64,000 bases of DNA from Janthinobacterium sp. 344 (GTDB taxonomy: Bacteria > Pseudomonadota > Gammaproteobacteria > Burkholderiales > Burkholderiaceae_D): assembly GCF_900112025.1 (NCBI RefSeq), contig NZ_FOKL01000001.1, positions 151,648-215,647 of the forward strand, given 5' to 3'. The notes under the pieces were generated by a model that saw only the letters and a list, made by a program, of their open reading frames with translations, was not told the DNA's origin and did no database searches. Positions within the stretch are counted from its first letter, which is position 1. Every line of letters begins with the position of its first letter. Of the stretch, positions 26,755-35,473 are shown piece by piece. Position numbers and translations under genes: made by a program.

Positions 26755-27747
26755 TCAGGCCACGCCATCGGCCGAGCGCTGCCGGAACAGCTTGCGGTAC
26801 GCCGACGGCGACGTCTGCAAGCTGGCCCGGAAATGCTGGCGCAGCGACAGGGCCGTGCCAAAGCCCGCCTCCTGCGCCACGACATCGATCGACGCGGCGC
26901 TTTTCTCCAGCAAGCCTTGCGCATGCGCCAGGCGCTGGTTCAGCAGCCACTGCTTGAACGACGTGCCCGTCGCCTGGCGGAAGTGGCGCGTGAAATTGCG
27001 CCGGCTCATGGCGGCCCGCTCGGCCAGCGCATCGATGCTGTGCGCCACGCCCAGGTTGGCCGTCACGCAGGCAAGCACTTCGGCAAAACGCCCTTCGCTG
27101 CCGGACACGGGCAGCGGGCGCTCGATGAATTGCGCCTGCCCGCCCTGGCGGTGCGGCGCCACCAGCAGCCGGCGCGCCACCCGGTTGGCCACCTCGGCGC
27201 CCGCCAGCTGGCGCAGCAGATACAGGCAGCAATCGAGGCCGGCCGCCACGCCGGCCGACGTCAGCACGCCGCCATCATCCACGTACAGCACTTCCCGGTC
27301 CACCTTGACTTTGGGGTAGCGGGCCGCCAGCCGGTCCGCCATGCCCCAGTGCGTGGCTGCACTCTTGCCATCCAACAAGCCCGCCTGCGCCAGGGGAAAC
27401 GCGCCCAGGCACAGGCCCACCATGCGCGCGCCGCGCCCGCTGGCCGCCTGCAGCGCCGCGACCAGGGATGGCGCCGCGTCGCGGCAATCGTCGTGCCAGG
27501 CCGGCATGATGACGATATCGGCGCCGTCCAGCCCTTCCAGGCCGAACTCGGGCGTGATGCCGAAGCCGGCCGCCGTGCGCAAGGGCACGGGGTCGGCGGC
27601 GCAGACGCGCACGTGGAAAGGCAGCAGGTCGGCCTCGTCCGTCTGGGCGCCAAACACAAGGCAAGGCACGGACAAGTGGAATGGCGTCATGCCGTCGAAG
27701 GCGATCACGGCCACGCTCAAGGGGGAAGAAGCTGGAAAAGTAGGCAT
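26755..27747 (-). CDS. GlxA-family transcriptional regulator (DJ-1/PfpI plus AraC HTH)
   Basis: 330 residues. The N-terminal DJ-1/PfpI-like domain includes MVGLCLGAFPLAQAGLLDG, where a catalytic-type cysteine remains in the elbow, and YVDDGGVLTSAGVAAGLD. The C-terminal AraC domain has AERAAMSRRNFTRHFRQATG and VVAQEAGFGTALSLRQHFR. Proteins of this class regulate nitrogen- or amine-related catabolism. It is divergent from a cysteine hydrolase gene, its likely target. Confidence 0.93.
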   Translation of the reverse strand: MPTFPASSPLSVAVIAFDGMTPFHLSVPCLVFGAQTDEADLLPFHVRVCAADPVPLRTAAGFGITPEFGLEGLDGADIVIMPAWHDDCRDAAPSLVAALQAASGRGARMVGLCLGAFPLAQAGLLDGKSAATHWGMADRLAARYPKVKVDREVLYVDDGGVLTSAGVAAGLDCCLYLLRQLAGAEVANRVARRLLVAPHRQGGQAQFIERPLPVSGSEGRFAEVLACVTANLGVAHSIDALAERAAMSRRNFTRHFRQATGTSFKQWLLNQRLAHAQGLLEKSAASIDVVAQEAGFGTALSLRQHFRASLQTSPSAYRKLFRQRSADGVA

Positions 27748-27859
27748 GGCCCGATTTTATCGCAGATAGGCCTTCGGGCCACTTTTTGTTTACGGCGCGC
27801 GGCTTGAAAATGGCTGTATCGGGGAAGTCCTTCCTCTTTCAACCATTCAGGAGTCACAC

Positions 27860-28501
27860 ATGTCCAACACTACCGCACCGCGCCGCGCCCTGCTCGTCAT
27901 CGACGTGCAAAATGAATACTTCACGGGCGACTTGCCGATCGAATACCCGTCCGTCGAGATTTCCCTGCCGAACATCGTCACCGCCATGGCCGCCGCCCGC
28001 GCCGCCGGCGTGCCCGTCATCGTCGTCCAGCACGATGCGCCGGAAGCTTCTCCCATCTTTGCAAAAGGCAGCGACGGCTGGCAGCTGCACCCGCAAGTGG
28101 CTTCCTTTGCCGCCGACCACCGCATCAACAAGGCCATGGGCAGCGCGTTTGCGGGCACGGACTTGCGCGCCTGGCTGGAGAGCCACGGCATCGACACCCT
28201 GACGGTGATCGGCTACATGACGCACAACTGCGACGCCGCCACCATCTACCACGCCGCGCACGACGGCTTGCAAGTCGAGTTCCTGCAGGACGCCACCGGC
28301 ACCCTGCCCTACGCCAATGCGGGCGGCACGGCCAGCGCCGAGGAAATCCACCGCGTCTTCAGCAGCGTATTTCATTCGAATTTCGCCGCCGTCGCCAGCA
28401 CGCAGGACTGGCTCGATGCCGTGCGCGCAGGCAAAGCGCTGGAAAAGGACAATATCTACCTGTCAAACCAGCGTGCGCGCAAGGCGGCTGTCGCCGCCTG
28501 A
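27860..28501 (+). CDS. Cysteine hydrolase of the isochorismatase family
   Basis: 213 residues, preceded by AGGAGT. The nicotinamidase/isochorismatase triad is visible: Asp15 in LLVIDVQNEY, Lys91 in INKAMGSAF and Cys124 in VIGYMTHNCDAAT, with the cis-peptide region just before the cysteine. Substrate cannot be told from sequence; amides, carbamates or isochorismate are possible. The divergent GlxA-type gene is the probable regulator. Confidence 0.93.
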   Translation: MSNTTAPRRALLVIDVQNEYFTGDLPIEYPSVEISLPNIVTAMAAARAAGVPVIVVQHDAPEASPIFAKGSDGWQLHPQVASFAADHRINKAMGSAFAGTDLRAWLESHGIDTLTVIGYMTHNCDAATIYHAAHDGLQVEFLQDATGTLPYANAGGTASAEEIHRVFSSVFHSNFAAVASTQDWLDAVRAGKALEKDNIYLSNQRARKAAVAA

Positions 28502-28510
28502 GTTGGCTTC

Positions 28511-29002
28511 TTAAAAGCGCCGGTGCCCGTCATCGGCGTCGCAGCGGCCGCTGAACTTGATCATGCCGTCGACCGTGATCACGCCGCTGCGGCGGTTGAT
28601 CACCACGGTGGGGCGGTTCAGGGCGTTCAGACGGAAACGGCCGCGGATTTCATCGTGGCCCACGATCAAATCCATCAGATCCCACCAGCCGTCGTTGCTG
28701 TCGCCATGAATCGGTGGAATCAGCTGCTTCGGCAAACGGATCTGCGCCGCGCTGCCCTGGATACTGACGTTGACGGCCGTATCGAAACGGCTCTTGCCCG
28801 TTTCCACGGTGGATTTCTGCACATATTGATGCTTGTCATTGTCCCATTCCATGCCGGAACGATTTTCCATGACGGTTTTTTCTGCCTCGCCATAGCAGAC
28901 GAGCTGGATGTCATCGCCGCGCCCGGCACGTTCGGCATGCTCATACTGGTCCGCCTGGGCGGCGAAAGCGATGGCAATCAGGATGCTGGATACGGCTGTC
29001 AT
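28511..29002 (-). CDS. Exported hypothetical protein
   Basis: 163 residues from the ATG at 29002, which has GGAGA upstream. A short signal peptide ends near AFAAQADQ. The mature protein has a single strong aromatic cluster (NDGWWDLMDLIVGHDEIRGRFRLN) followed by RPTVVINRRSGVITVDGMIKFSGRC, a beta-rich pattern seen in uncharacterised gamma/beta-proteobacterial periplasmic proteins. Two cysteines (LVCYGEA and SGRCDAD) could form a disulfide. Function unknown. Confidence 0.78.
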   Translation of the reverse strand: MTAVSSILIAIAFAAQADQYEHAERAGRGDDIQLVCYGEAEKTVMENRSGMEWDNDKHQYVQKSTVETGKSRFDTAVNVSIQGSAAQIRLPKQLIPPIHGDSNDGWWDLMDLIVGHDEIRGRFRLNALNRPTVVINRRSGVITVDGMIKFSGRCDADDGHRRF

Positions 29003-29152
29003 GCTGGTTCTCCAATGCAAGTAAGGGGATCAGGTTGCCAGATCACCAAGTTTAGCATAGGCGAAAATCCACCTGCGCCGGCTTGCGAATGGTCAAATCG
29101 CGGCGCGATCTGCTACAGTCGCGCTCACGAAAAACCTGCCGGATGCCTGACG

Positions 29153-29713
29153 ATGCGAAGATTGACACTGACCGCCCTGCTGGCGCTGATAACGTTCTCG
29201 CTGGCCACCGCCACGCTGGTGCTGGAAGGCCTCGACGACAAGCTGGCCCCGGCCGACGTCATCGTCGTGCCTGGCAACACCATCCTGCCCGACGGCACGC
29301 CCAGCCCCCGCCTGCAGGCGCGGCTCGACGCGGCGCTGACGCAATTCCAGGCTCGGCGAGCACCGCGCATCCTCGTCAGCGGGGCGACGGGCAAGGAAGG
29401 GTTCGACGAGGCCGCAGCTATGGCCCGCTACCTGCTCAAGCACGGCGTGCCCGCCGGCGCCATCCTTGAGGATAATCAAGGCTGGACCACGGATGCCACG
29501 GCCCGCAACGCGGCGGCATTGATGCGCGCACGCGGCTGGAAGACGGCCATGGTCGCCACGCAATATTTTCACGTGCCCCGCTTCCGGCTGGCCTTGGCAC
29601 GGGCCGGTATCGATGTCAGCGGCAACGTGCATGCGCCGTATTTCGAGTTGCGCGACCTGTATTCCGTACCCAGGGAAACCGTGGGCTACCTTGTGTATTA
29701 CGTGAAATCCTGA
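29153..29713 (+). CDS. YdcF/SanA-like DUF218 protein
   Basis: 186 residues. A short N-terminal hydrophobic helix precedes the DUF218 core: ADVIVVPGNTILPDGTPSPRLQARLDAAL, ILVSGATGKEGFDEAAAMARYL, and DNQGWTTDATARNAAALM. The family includes ElyC and SanA, linked to envelope homeostasis, and YdcF, which binds S-adenosylmethionine. The start at 29153 gives the membrane helix; upstream in-frame codons cross a non-coding region. The next gene begins two bases after its stop. Confidence 0.88.
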   Translation: MRRLTLTALLALITFSLATATLVLEGLDDKLAPADVIVVPGNTILPDGTPSPRLQARLDAALTQFQARRAPRILVSGATGKEGFDEAAAMARYLLKHGVPAGAILEDNQGWTTDATARNAAALMRARGWKTAMVATQYFHVPRFRLALARAGIDVSGNVHAPYFELRDLYSVPRETVGYLVYYVKS

Positions 29714-29715
29714 AC

Positions 29716-30096
29716 ATGAGGATACTTGCCTTTGCCGCCAGTTTTGGCCTGGTGGCCGCATGCGCCGTGCCGTCGATGGCCGCCGCCGATGCGGAGCCGA
29801 TCGGCGCCGCTGCAAGCCTGTACCTGTTTGGCGCGCTGATGCTGGGGGTGTGCATCGCCGCCTTTGGCGCGCTGGCGCGGCGTGTGGACGTGGCGCATGG
29901 CCACTGGCTGTCGGCCTGCGTGGGCGCGCTGTGCGGCGCGGTGCTGTATGGCAGTTTCGCGCTGGCATTTGCAACGCAATCGATCACGGCGAGCTTTGCC
30001 TATGCCGCCAGCGCCCTGTGCGCCGCAAGCGCGGCCCTGTTGCTGCCGGGCCTGCTAAAGCGCGTGGCAAGGCTTATGGCAAGGCCAGGCCAGTGA
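29716..30096 (+). CDS. Small integral membrane protein, unknown function
   Basis: 126 residues with four hydrophobic segments (about 1-22, 31-52, 63-84, 89-110), rich in alanine. The first could be a signal peptide (VPSMAAADA). It begins two bases after the YdcF-like stop, so the two are probably translated from one mRNA. No family recognised. It converges on glpK with a 4-bp gap and no visible terminator. Confidence 0.7.
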   Translation: MRILAFAASFGLVAACAVPSMAAADAEPIGAAASLYLFGALMLGVCIAAFGALARRVDVAHGHWLSACVGALCGAVLYGSFALAFATQSITASFAYAASALCAASAALLLPGLLKRVARLMARPGQ

Positions 30097-30100
30097 GCAA

Positions 30101-31594
30101 TCACTCGCTCCAGTCGCGCGAGCGCTCGACCGCCCGCTGCCACTTGTGCAGCCGGCTCAGGCGTTCATCGGCCGCCATGGCCGGCTCGAATCGGCGCCCC
30201 ACCTGCCATTGCGCGGCGATTTCTTCTTCCGACGCCCAGAAGCCCACGGCCAGGCCCGCCAGGTAGGCGGCGCCCAGGGCCGTCGTTTCCGTCACCACGG
30301 GGCGCACCACGGGCACGTTCAAGATGTCGGCCTGGAACTGCATCAGCATGTCGTTGCGGGCCGCGCCGCCATCGACGCGCAATTCGGATAGCGCGATGCC
30401 CGCATCGTCCTGCATGGCCGACAGCACGTCGACGTTTTGATACGCCACGCCTTCCAGCGCCGCGCGCGCGATGTGCGCCTTGCCCGTGCCGCGCGTGATG
30501 CCGATCAGGGTGCCCCGCGCGTACGGGTCCCAGTACGGCGCGCCGAGCCCGGCGAACGCGGGCACGAAGACCAGGCCGCCCGAATCGGGCACGCTGGTGG
30601 CCAGCGCTTCCACTTCGGACGAGTCGCGGATGATGCCGATGCCGTCGCGCATCCATTGCACGGCCGCGCCCGCGATAAAGGCACTGCCTTCGAGCAAGTA
30701 ATCAGTCTTGTCGCTGCCCGCGCCCAAGCTCCAGCCCACCGTCGTCAGCAGCCGGTTTTTCGATGGCAGCGGGCGCTTGCCCACGTTCATCAGCATGAAG
30801 CAGCCCGTGCCGTAGGTATTCTTCGCCATGCCCGGTTGCAAACAGGCCTGGCCGAACGTGGCCGCCTGCTGGTCGCCCGCGATGCCGGCGATGGGCACGG
30901 ACACGCCCAGCAAGGCCGCATGCGTGTGCGCGGCCACGCCGCTCGACGGCACGACGTCGGGCAGCAGCGAGGCGGGAATGTCCAGCAGCGCCAGCAAATC
31001 CGTGTCCCACTGCAAAGTGTGGATATTGAACAGCATGGTGCGCGCCGCGTTGCTCGTGTCCGTCAAGTGGGCGCCGCTCATCTTGTAGATCAGCCAGCTG
31101 TCGACCGTGCCGAAGGCCAATTCGCCCCGCTCGGCGCGCGCGCGGGCGCCGGCCACGTTGTCGAGCAGCCATTTCAATTTCGTGGCGGAAAAATACGCAT
31201 CGAGCACCAAACCCGTCTTGCGCTGGATCAGGTCCGCCTTGCCTTGTTCCACCAGTTGCTCGCAGAACGCGGCGTTGCGCCGGTCTTGCCAGACGATGGC
31301 GTTGGCCACGGGTTCGCCCGTGGCGCGGTCCCACAGCACCGTCGTTTCGCGCTGGTTGGTCACGCCGATGGCGGCCACGTCGGACGCGGCCACGCCGCTG
31401 TCGCGCAAGACCTGGTGCAGCACGCCTTCCTGCGAGGCCCAGATTTCACCGGCGTCATGCTCGACCCAGCCCGGCTGGGGGAAAATCTGGCGGAATTCGC
31501 GCTGCGCGCTGGCGTGCGGCCGGCCCGCGTGGTCAAACAGGATGGCGCGCGAACTGGTGGTGCCCTGGTCTAAAGCAAGTATGTATTTGGTCAT
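30101..31594 (-). CDS. glpK: Glycerol kinase
   Basis: 497 residues, the standard length. It carries the FGGY-kinase landmarks: [14 protein letters not shown] near the N-terminus, [35 protein letters not shown] and [17 protein letters not shown]. It converts glycerol plus ATP to sn-glycerol 3-phosphate. It is the last gene of the glycerol locus but is separated from glpV by an intrinsic terminator, and no strong ribosome binding site precedes its ATG (GTAGCGACC), so its expression is probably lower than the transporter's or depends on read-through. Confidence 0.98.
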   Translation of the reverse strand: MTKYILALDQGTTSSRAILFDHAGRPHASAQREFRQIFPQPGWVEHDAGEIWASQEGVLHQVLRDSGVAASDVAAIGVTNQRETTVLWDRATGEPVANAIVWQDRRNAAFCEQLVEQGKADLIQRKTGLVLDAYFSATKLKWLLDNVAGARARAERGELAFGTVDSWLIYKMSGAHLTDTSNAARTMLFNIHTLQWDTDLLALLDIPASLLPDVVPSSGVAAHTHAALLGVSVPIAGIAGDQQAATFGQACLQPGMAKNTYGTGCFMLMNVGKRPLPSKNRLLTTVGWSLGAGSDKTDYLLEGSAFIAGAAVQWMRDGIGIIRDSSEVEALATSVPDSGGLVFVPAFAGLGAPYWDPYARGTLIGITRGTGKAHIARAALEGVAYQNVDVLSAMQDDAGIALSELRVDGGAARNDMLMQFQADILNVPVVRPVVTETTALGAAYLAGLAVGFWASEEEIAAQWQVGRRFEPAMAADERLSRLHKWQRAVERSRDWSE

Positions 31595-31617
31595 GGTCGC
31601 TACTACGGCTAGACGGT

Positions 31618-31645
31618 AAAAAAGGCACGGGCAAAGGCCCGTGCC
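31618..31645 (-). terminator. Intrinsic terminator between glpV and glpK
   Basis: On the minus strand GGCACGGGC-CTTT-GCCCGTGCC forms a perfect 9-bp stem followed by TTTTTT. It lies 30 bp after the glpV stop and about 24 bp before the glpK start, within a co-directional gene series. Confidence 0.9.
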
Positions 31646-31675
31646 CCGGGAAAGCGGCTGCAGGAGTTTACACGA

Positions 31676-33403
31676 CTACCTGACCTTGCCCTCTTTCCAA
31701 GCCTGCAATAATTTATCGTAGGCAATCGTTTCGCCCTTCGGCTTTTCATTCGCCAGCTTTTTCCACGGGGCGTGCTGGTCCGACAGGTACTGGTTCGGGT
31801 CGCCCTTCGGATTGAGCTTGGGCGCGCACGCCTTCATGCCGGCCCGCTGCAGGCGCGCCATGACCTGGTCCATTTCCTCGGCCAGGTTATCCATGGCGGC
31901 CTGCGGCGTTTTTTCCGCCGTGATGGCCGTGGCCACGTTTTTCCACCACAGCTGCGCCAGCTTCGGATAGTCGGGCACGTTGTTGCCCGTCGGCGTCCAC
32001 GCCACGCGGGCGGGGCTGCGGTAGAACTCGATCAAGCCGCCGTATTCATTGGCGTGCTTCGTGAAATAATCGTGGCGGATGTCGGAATCGCGGATGAAGG
32101 TCAGGCCGACGATGGATTTCTTCAGCGACACGGTTTTCGACGTGACAAATTGCGCGTACAGCCAGGCGGCCGCCTTGCGGTCATCGGGCGTGGACTTGAA
32201 CAGGAACCAGGAACCGACGTCCTGGTAGCCGTTCTGCATGCCCTCTTTCCAGTACGGGCCGTGCGGCGACGGCGCCATGCGCCATTTCGGCGTGCCGTCC
32301 TTGTTCACCACCGGCAAGCCCGGTTTCGTCATGCCGGCCGTAAATGCCGTGTACCAGAAGATTTGCTGGGCGATCTCGCCCTGCGCCGGCACGGGGCCCG
32401 ATTCCGAGAAATTCATGCCGTTCGCCTGCGGCGGCGCGTATTTCTTCATCCAGTCGATATATTTCGTCAGCGCAAACACGGCGGCCGGCGAATTGGTGGC
32501 GCCGCCGCGCGACATCGAGGCGCCCACGGGCGTGCACTTGTCGGCCGCCACCTTGATGCCCCACTCGTCGACCGGCATGCCGTTAGGAATGCCCTTGTCG
32601 GCCGCGCCAGCCATCGACAGCCACGCATCGGTAAAGCGCCAGCCCAGCGATGGATCTTTCTTGCCGTAATCCATGTGGCCGTAGACTTTCTTGCCGTCCA
32701 GTTCCTTCACGTCATTGGTAAAAAAGTCGGCGATGTCTTCATACGCTGACCAGTTTTGCGGCACGCCCAGCTCGTAACCATACTTGGCCTTGAACTTGGC
32801 TTGCAAATCCTTGCGCGCGAACCAGTCGGCGCGGAACCAGTACAGGTTGGCAAACTGCTGGTCGGGCAACTGGTACACCTTGCCATCGGGCGCCGTGGTG
32901 AAGCTGATGCCGATGAAATCCTTCAGGTCCAGGCCAGGATTGGTAAATTCCTTGCCCTTGGCGGCCATGTAGTCGGACAGCGGTTCGACGGCGCCATAGC
33001 GGTAGTGCGTGCCGATCAGGTCGGAATCGGAAATCCAGCCGTCATAGATGCTCTTGCCCGACTGCATGGACGTTTGCAGCTTTTCCACCACGTCGCCTTC
33101 CTGGATGATGTCGTGGCGCACCTTGATGCCCGTGATTTCCTCGAAGGCCTTGGCCAGGGTCTTCGATTCGTAGACGTGGGTGTCGATGGTTTCCGAGACC
33201 ACGGAAATTTCCTTGATGCCCTTGGCTTTCAGCTTGGCCGCCGCATCGATGAACCATTTCATTTCAGCAAGCTGTTGCTGCTTGCTCAGGCTGGATGGCT
33301 GGAATTCCTTGTCGATCCAGGTTTGCGCCTGCTTGGCGTCGGCCAGGGCCGCATTCGACACGAGCATGGCCGCAGCCGCGAAGACCGTGAACTTCAATTT
33401 CAT
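31676..33403 (-). CDS. glpV: Glycerol ABC transporter substrate-binding protein
   Basis: 575 residues from the ATG at 33403, with AAAGGAG upstream and a signal peptide ending at SNAALADAK. The size and sequence (VVSETIDTHVYESKTLAKAFEEITGIKV, ESGPVPAQGEIAQQIFWYTAF) match the large GlpV-type periplasmic binding protein known from the rhizobial glpSTPQUV transporter, not the shorter UgpB type. It delivers glycerol to GlpPQ. Position in a glpD-S-T-P-Q-U-V-K series supports the name. Confidence 0.92.
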   Translation of the reverse strand: MKLKFTVFAAAAMLVSNAALADAKQAQTWIDKEFQPSSLSKQQQLAEMKWFIDAAAKLKAKGIKEISVVSETIDTHVYESKTLAKAFEEITGIKVRHDIIQEGDVVEKLQTSMQSGKSIYDGWISDSDLIGTHYRYGAVEPLSDYMAAKGKEFTNPGLDLKDFIGISFTTAPDGKVYQLPDQQFANLYWFRADWFARKDLQAKFKAKYGYELGVPQNWSAYEDIADFFTNDVKELDGKKVYGHMDYGKKDPSLGWRFTDAWLSMAGAADKGIPNGMPVDEWGIKVAADKCTPVGASMSRGGATNSPAAVFALTKYIDWMKKYAPPQANGMNFSESGPVPAQGEIAQQIFWYTAFTAGMTKPGLPVVNKDGTPKWRMAPSPHGPYWKEGMQNGYQDVGSWFLFKSTPDDRKAAAWLYAQFVTSKTVSLKKSIVGLTFIRDSDIRHDYFTKHANEYGGLIEFYRSPARVAWTPTGNNVPDYPKLAQLWWKNVATAITAEKTPQAAMDNLAEEMDQVMARLQRAGMKACAPKLNPKGDPNQYLSDQHAPWKKLANEKPKGETIAYDKLLQAWKEGKVR

Positions 33404-33475
33404 CGTGAATCTCCTTTTATAGTTTTTACCGGCCGCCTGCTGGCGGTACGGCATCCATCAACACCGGCAAGCCGG

Positions 33476-33781
33476 TCATCCCCAACGCATAACAATCAAC
33501 AACAACACAAAACTGATGGCGGCGCCTATCGCCTGCTGCATTTCCGTGAACCCCGCCCAGGCCAGGTTCACGTAAGCGGCCGTGAGCAAGCCGATGAACA
33601 GGCGGTCGCCGCGCGTCGTCGGCATGGGCAAAAAGCCCTTGCGTTCGATGCTGGGCGAGCGGATTTGCCAGATCGTCATGCCGGCCAGCATCAGGCCGAT
33701 GCAGATGAAAAAGACGGCCACTTCCGGCGTCCACGCCATCCAGCCGAACAGGCTGGCCGTGCTATCCATATTGTTTTCCAT
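33476..33781 (-). CDS. glpU: Small membrane protein of the glycerol transporter (DUF2160, GlpU)
   Basis: 101 residues from the ATG at 33781, one base after the glpQ stop. Three hydrophobic helices are visible (VAVFFICIGLMLAGMTIW, RLFIGLLTAAYVNLAWAG, AIGAAISFVLLLIVM). A short cytoplasmic loop between them has RSPSIERKGFLPMPTTRGDR. It corresponds to DUF2160/GlpU, always found with this transporter type. Its role is not established; a third membrane component or assembly factor is possible. Confidence 0.9.
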   Translation of the reverse strand: MENNMDSTASLFGWMAWTPEVAVFFICIGLMLAGMTIWQIRSPSIERKGFLPMPTTRGDRLFIGLLTAAYVNLAWAGFTEMQQAIGAAISFVLLLIVMRWG

Positions 33782-33782
33782 G

Positions 33783-34589
33783 TCACACCCTCCCCATGGC
33801 AAAGCCCTTGGCGATGTAATGCCGCACGAACCAGATCACCAGCGCGCCGGGCACGATGGTCAGCACGCCGGCCGCCGCCAGCACGCCCCAGTCCATGCCC
33901 GCCGCCGACACCGTGCGCGTCATGGTGGCGGCGATGGGCTTGGCGTTGACGGACGTCAGGGTGCGCGCCAATAACAGTTCCACCCAGCTGAACATGAAGC
34001 AGAAGAAGGCCGTCACGCCCACGCCCGACTTAATCATCGGCAAGAAAATCTGGATGAAGAAGCGGGGGAAGCTGTAGCCGTCGATGTATGCCGTCTCGTC
34101 GATTTCCTTCGGCACGCCGGACATGAAACCCTCCAGTATCCACACGGCCAGCGGCACGTTGAAGACCATGTGCGCCAGCGCCACGGCCAGATGCGTATCC
34201 ATCAGGCCGACCGTCGAGTACAGCTGGAAGAAGGGCACGAGGAAGACGGCGGGCGGCGTCATGCGGTTGGTCAAGAGCCAGAAGAACAGGTGCTTGTCGC
34301 CGACAAAGTTGTAGCGGGAAAACGCATACGCGGCCGGCAAGGCCACCGTGACCGACATGACCATGTTCATTGCCACGTAGATCATGGAATTGAGGTAGCC
34401 GCTGTACCAGGACGGGTCCGTGAAAATGGTCTTGTAGTTGGCGAACGTGAGTTGCCGGGGCCACAGGCTCAGCACGCCCACGATTTCCTCGTTGGTCTTG
34501 AGCGACATGTTGAGCATCCAGTAGATGGGCAGCAAGGAGCCCAGCAGGAAGATGGCAAGGATGGCGCCACTGATTTTCCGGTTCATCAT
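33783..34589 (-). CDS. glpQ: Glycerol ABC transporter permease
   Basis: 268 residues. Six membrane helices with the MalG-type coupling motif EIDETAYIDGYSFPRFFIQIFLP (in two pieces here: EIDETAYIDG and the following helix). The ATG overlaps the glpP stop codon (ATGA), which sets the start at 34589; the long upstream frame is out of the gene. Partner of GlpP in the inner membrane. Confidence 0.94.
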   Translation of the reverse strand: MMNRKISGAILAIFLLGSLLPIYWMLNMSLKTNEEIVGVLSLWPRQLTFANYKTIFTDPSWYSGYLNSMIYVAMNMVMSVTVALPAAYAFSRYNFVGDKHLFFWLLTNRMTPPAVFLVPFFQLYSTVGLMDTHLAVALAHMVFNVPLAVWILEGFMSGVPKEIDETAYIDGYSFPRFFIQIFLPMIKSGVGVTAFFCFMFSWVELLLARTLTSVNAKPIAATMTRTVSAAGMDWGVLAAAGVLTIVPGALVIWFVRHYIAKGFAMGRV

Positions 34590-35473
34590 TTCTGGTCTCC
34601 CGTGCCGACCCGCTGCATCCACGTGTACAGCACAAAGCAGAACAGCAGGATGATGAGGAAATAGATGAGCGAGAAGGCCGAGGCCGGTCCCAGGTCGAAC
34701 TGGCCCACGGCTTTCTGCGTCAGGTATTGCGACAGGAACGTGGTGGCATTGCCCGGCCCGCCGCCCGTCAGCACGAACGGTTCCGTGTAGATCATGAAAC
34801 TGTCCATGAAGCGCAGCAGGACGGCAATCATCAGCACGTTGCGCAGTTTCGGCAGCTGGATGTAGCGGAACACGGCCAGGCGCGAGGCGCCGTCGATGCG
34901 CGCCGCCTGGTAATACGCGTCGGGAATGGCGCGCAAGCCCGCATAGCACAGCAGCACGACGAGCGGCGTCCAGTGCCAGATATCCATCACCATCACCGTC
35001 AGCCAGGCGTCGAGCGAATTGCCGTTGTAGTTGTAGTCAAAGCCCAGCTGGTTCAGGGTATAGCCCATCAGGCCGATGTCGCCGCGGCCGAAGATTTGCC
35101 AGATGGTGCCCACCACGTTCCAGGGAATGAGCAAGGGCAGCGCGATGAGCACCAGGGCCAGCGACGCCTTCCAGCCATCGGCCGGCATGCACAGGGCGAT
35201 CAGGATACCGAGCGGAATCTGGATGGCCAGCACGGAACCGGAAAACAGCAGCTGGCGCAGCAAGGCGCTGTGCAGGTCGCCGTCGAGCATGACCATGCGG
35301 AACCACTCGGTGCCCACGAAGACCTTTTGCGTGGGGCTCAAAATATCCTGCACGGAATAGTTCACCACCGTCATCAGGGGCAGGATGGCGGAGAAGGCCA
35401 CGCACAGCAGCACGGGCAGGATCAGCAGCCAGGCGCGGCGGTTATTGTCGGTTTTACCAGTATTGATCATCAT
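34586..35473 (-). CDS. glpP: Glycerol ABC transporter permease
   Basis: 295 residues with six membrane helices and a MalF/UgpA-type coupling loop (YYQAARIDGASRLAVFRYI). The protein starts after the glpT stop with an ATGA overlap and ends overlapping glpQ the same way, so translation of T-P-Q is likely coupled. It forms the channel with GlpQ. Confidence 0.95.
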   Translation of the reverse strand: MMINTGKTDNNRRAWLLILPVLLCVAFSAILPLMTVVNYSVQDILSPTQKVFVGTEWFRMVMLDGDLHSALLRQLLFSGSVLAIQIPLGILIALCMPADGWKASLALVLIALPLLIPWNVVGTIWQIFGRGDIGLMGYTLNQLGFDYNYNGNSLDAWLTVMVMDIWHWTPLVVLLCYAGLRAIPDAYYQAARIDGASRLAVFRYIQLPKLRNVLMIAVLLRFMDSFMIYTEPFVLTGGGPGNATTFLSQYLTQKAVGQFDLGPASAFSLIYFLIILLFCFVLYTWMQRVGTGDQK

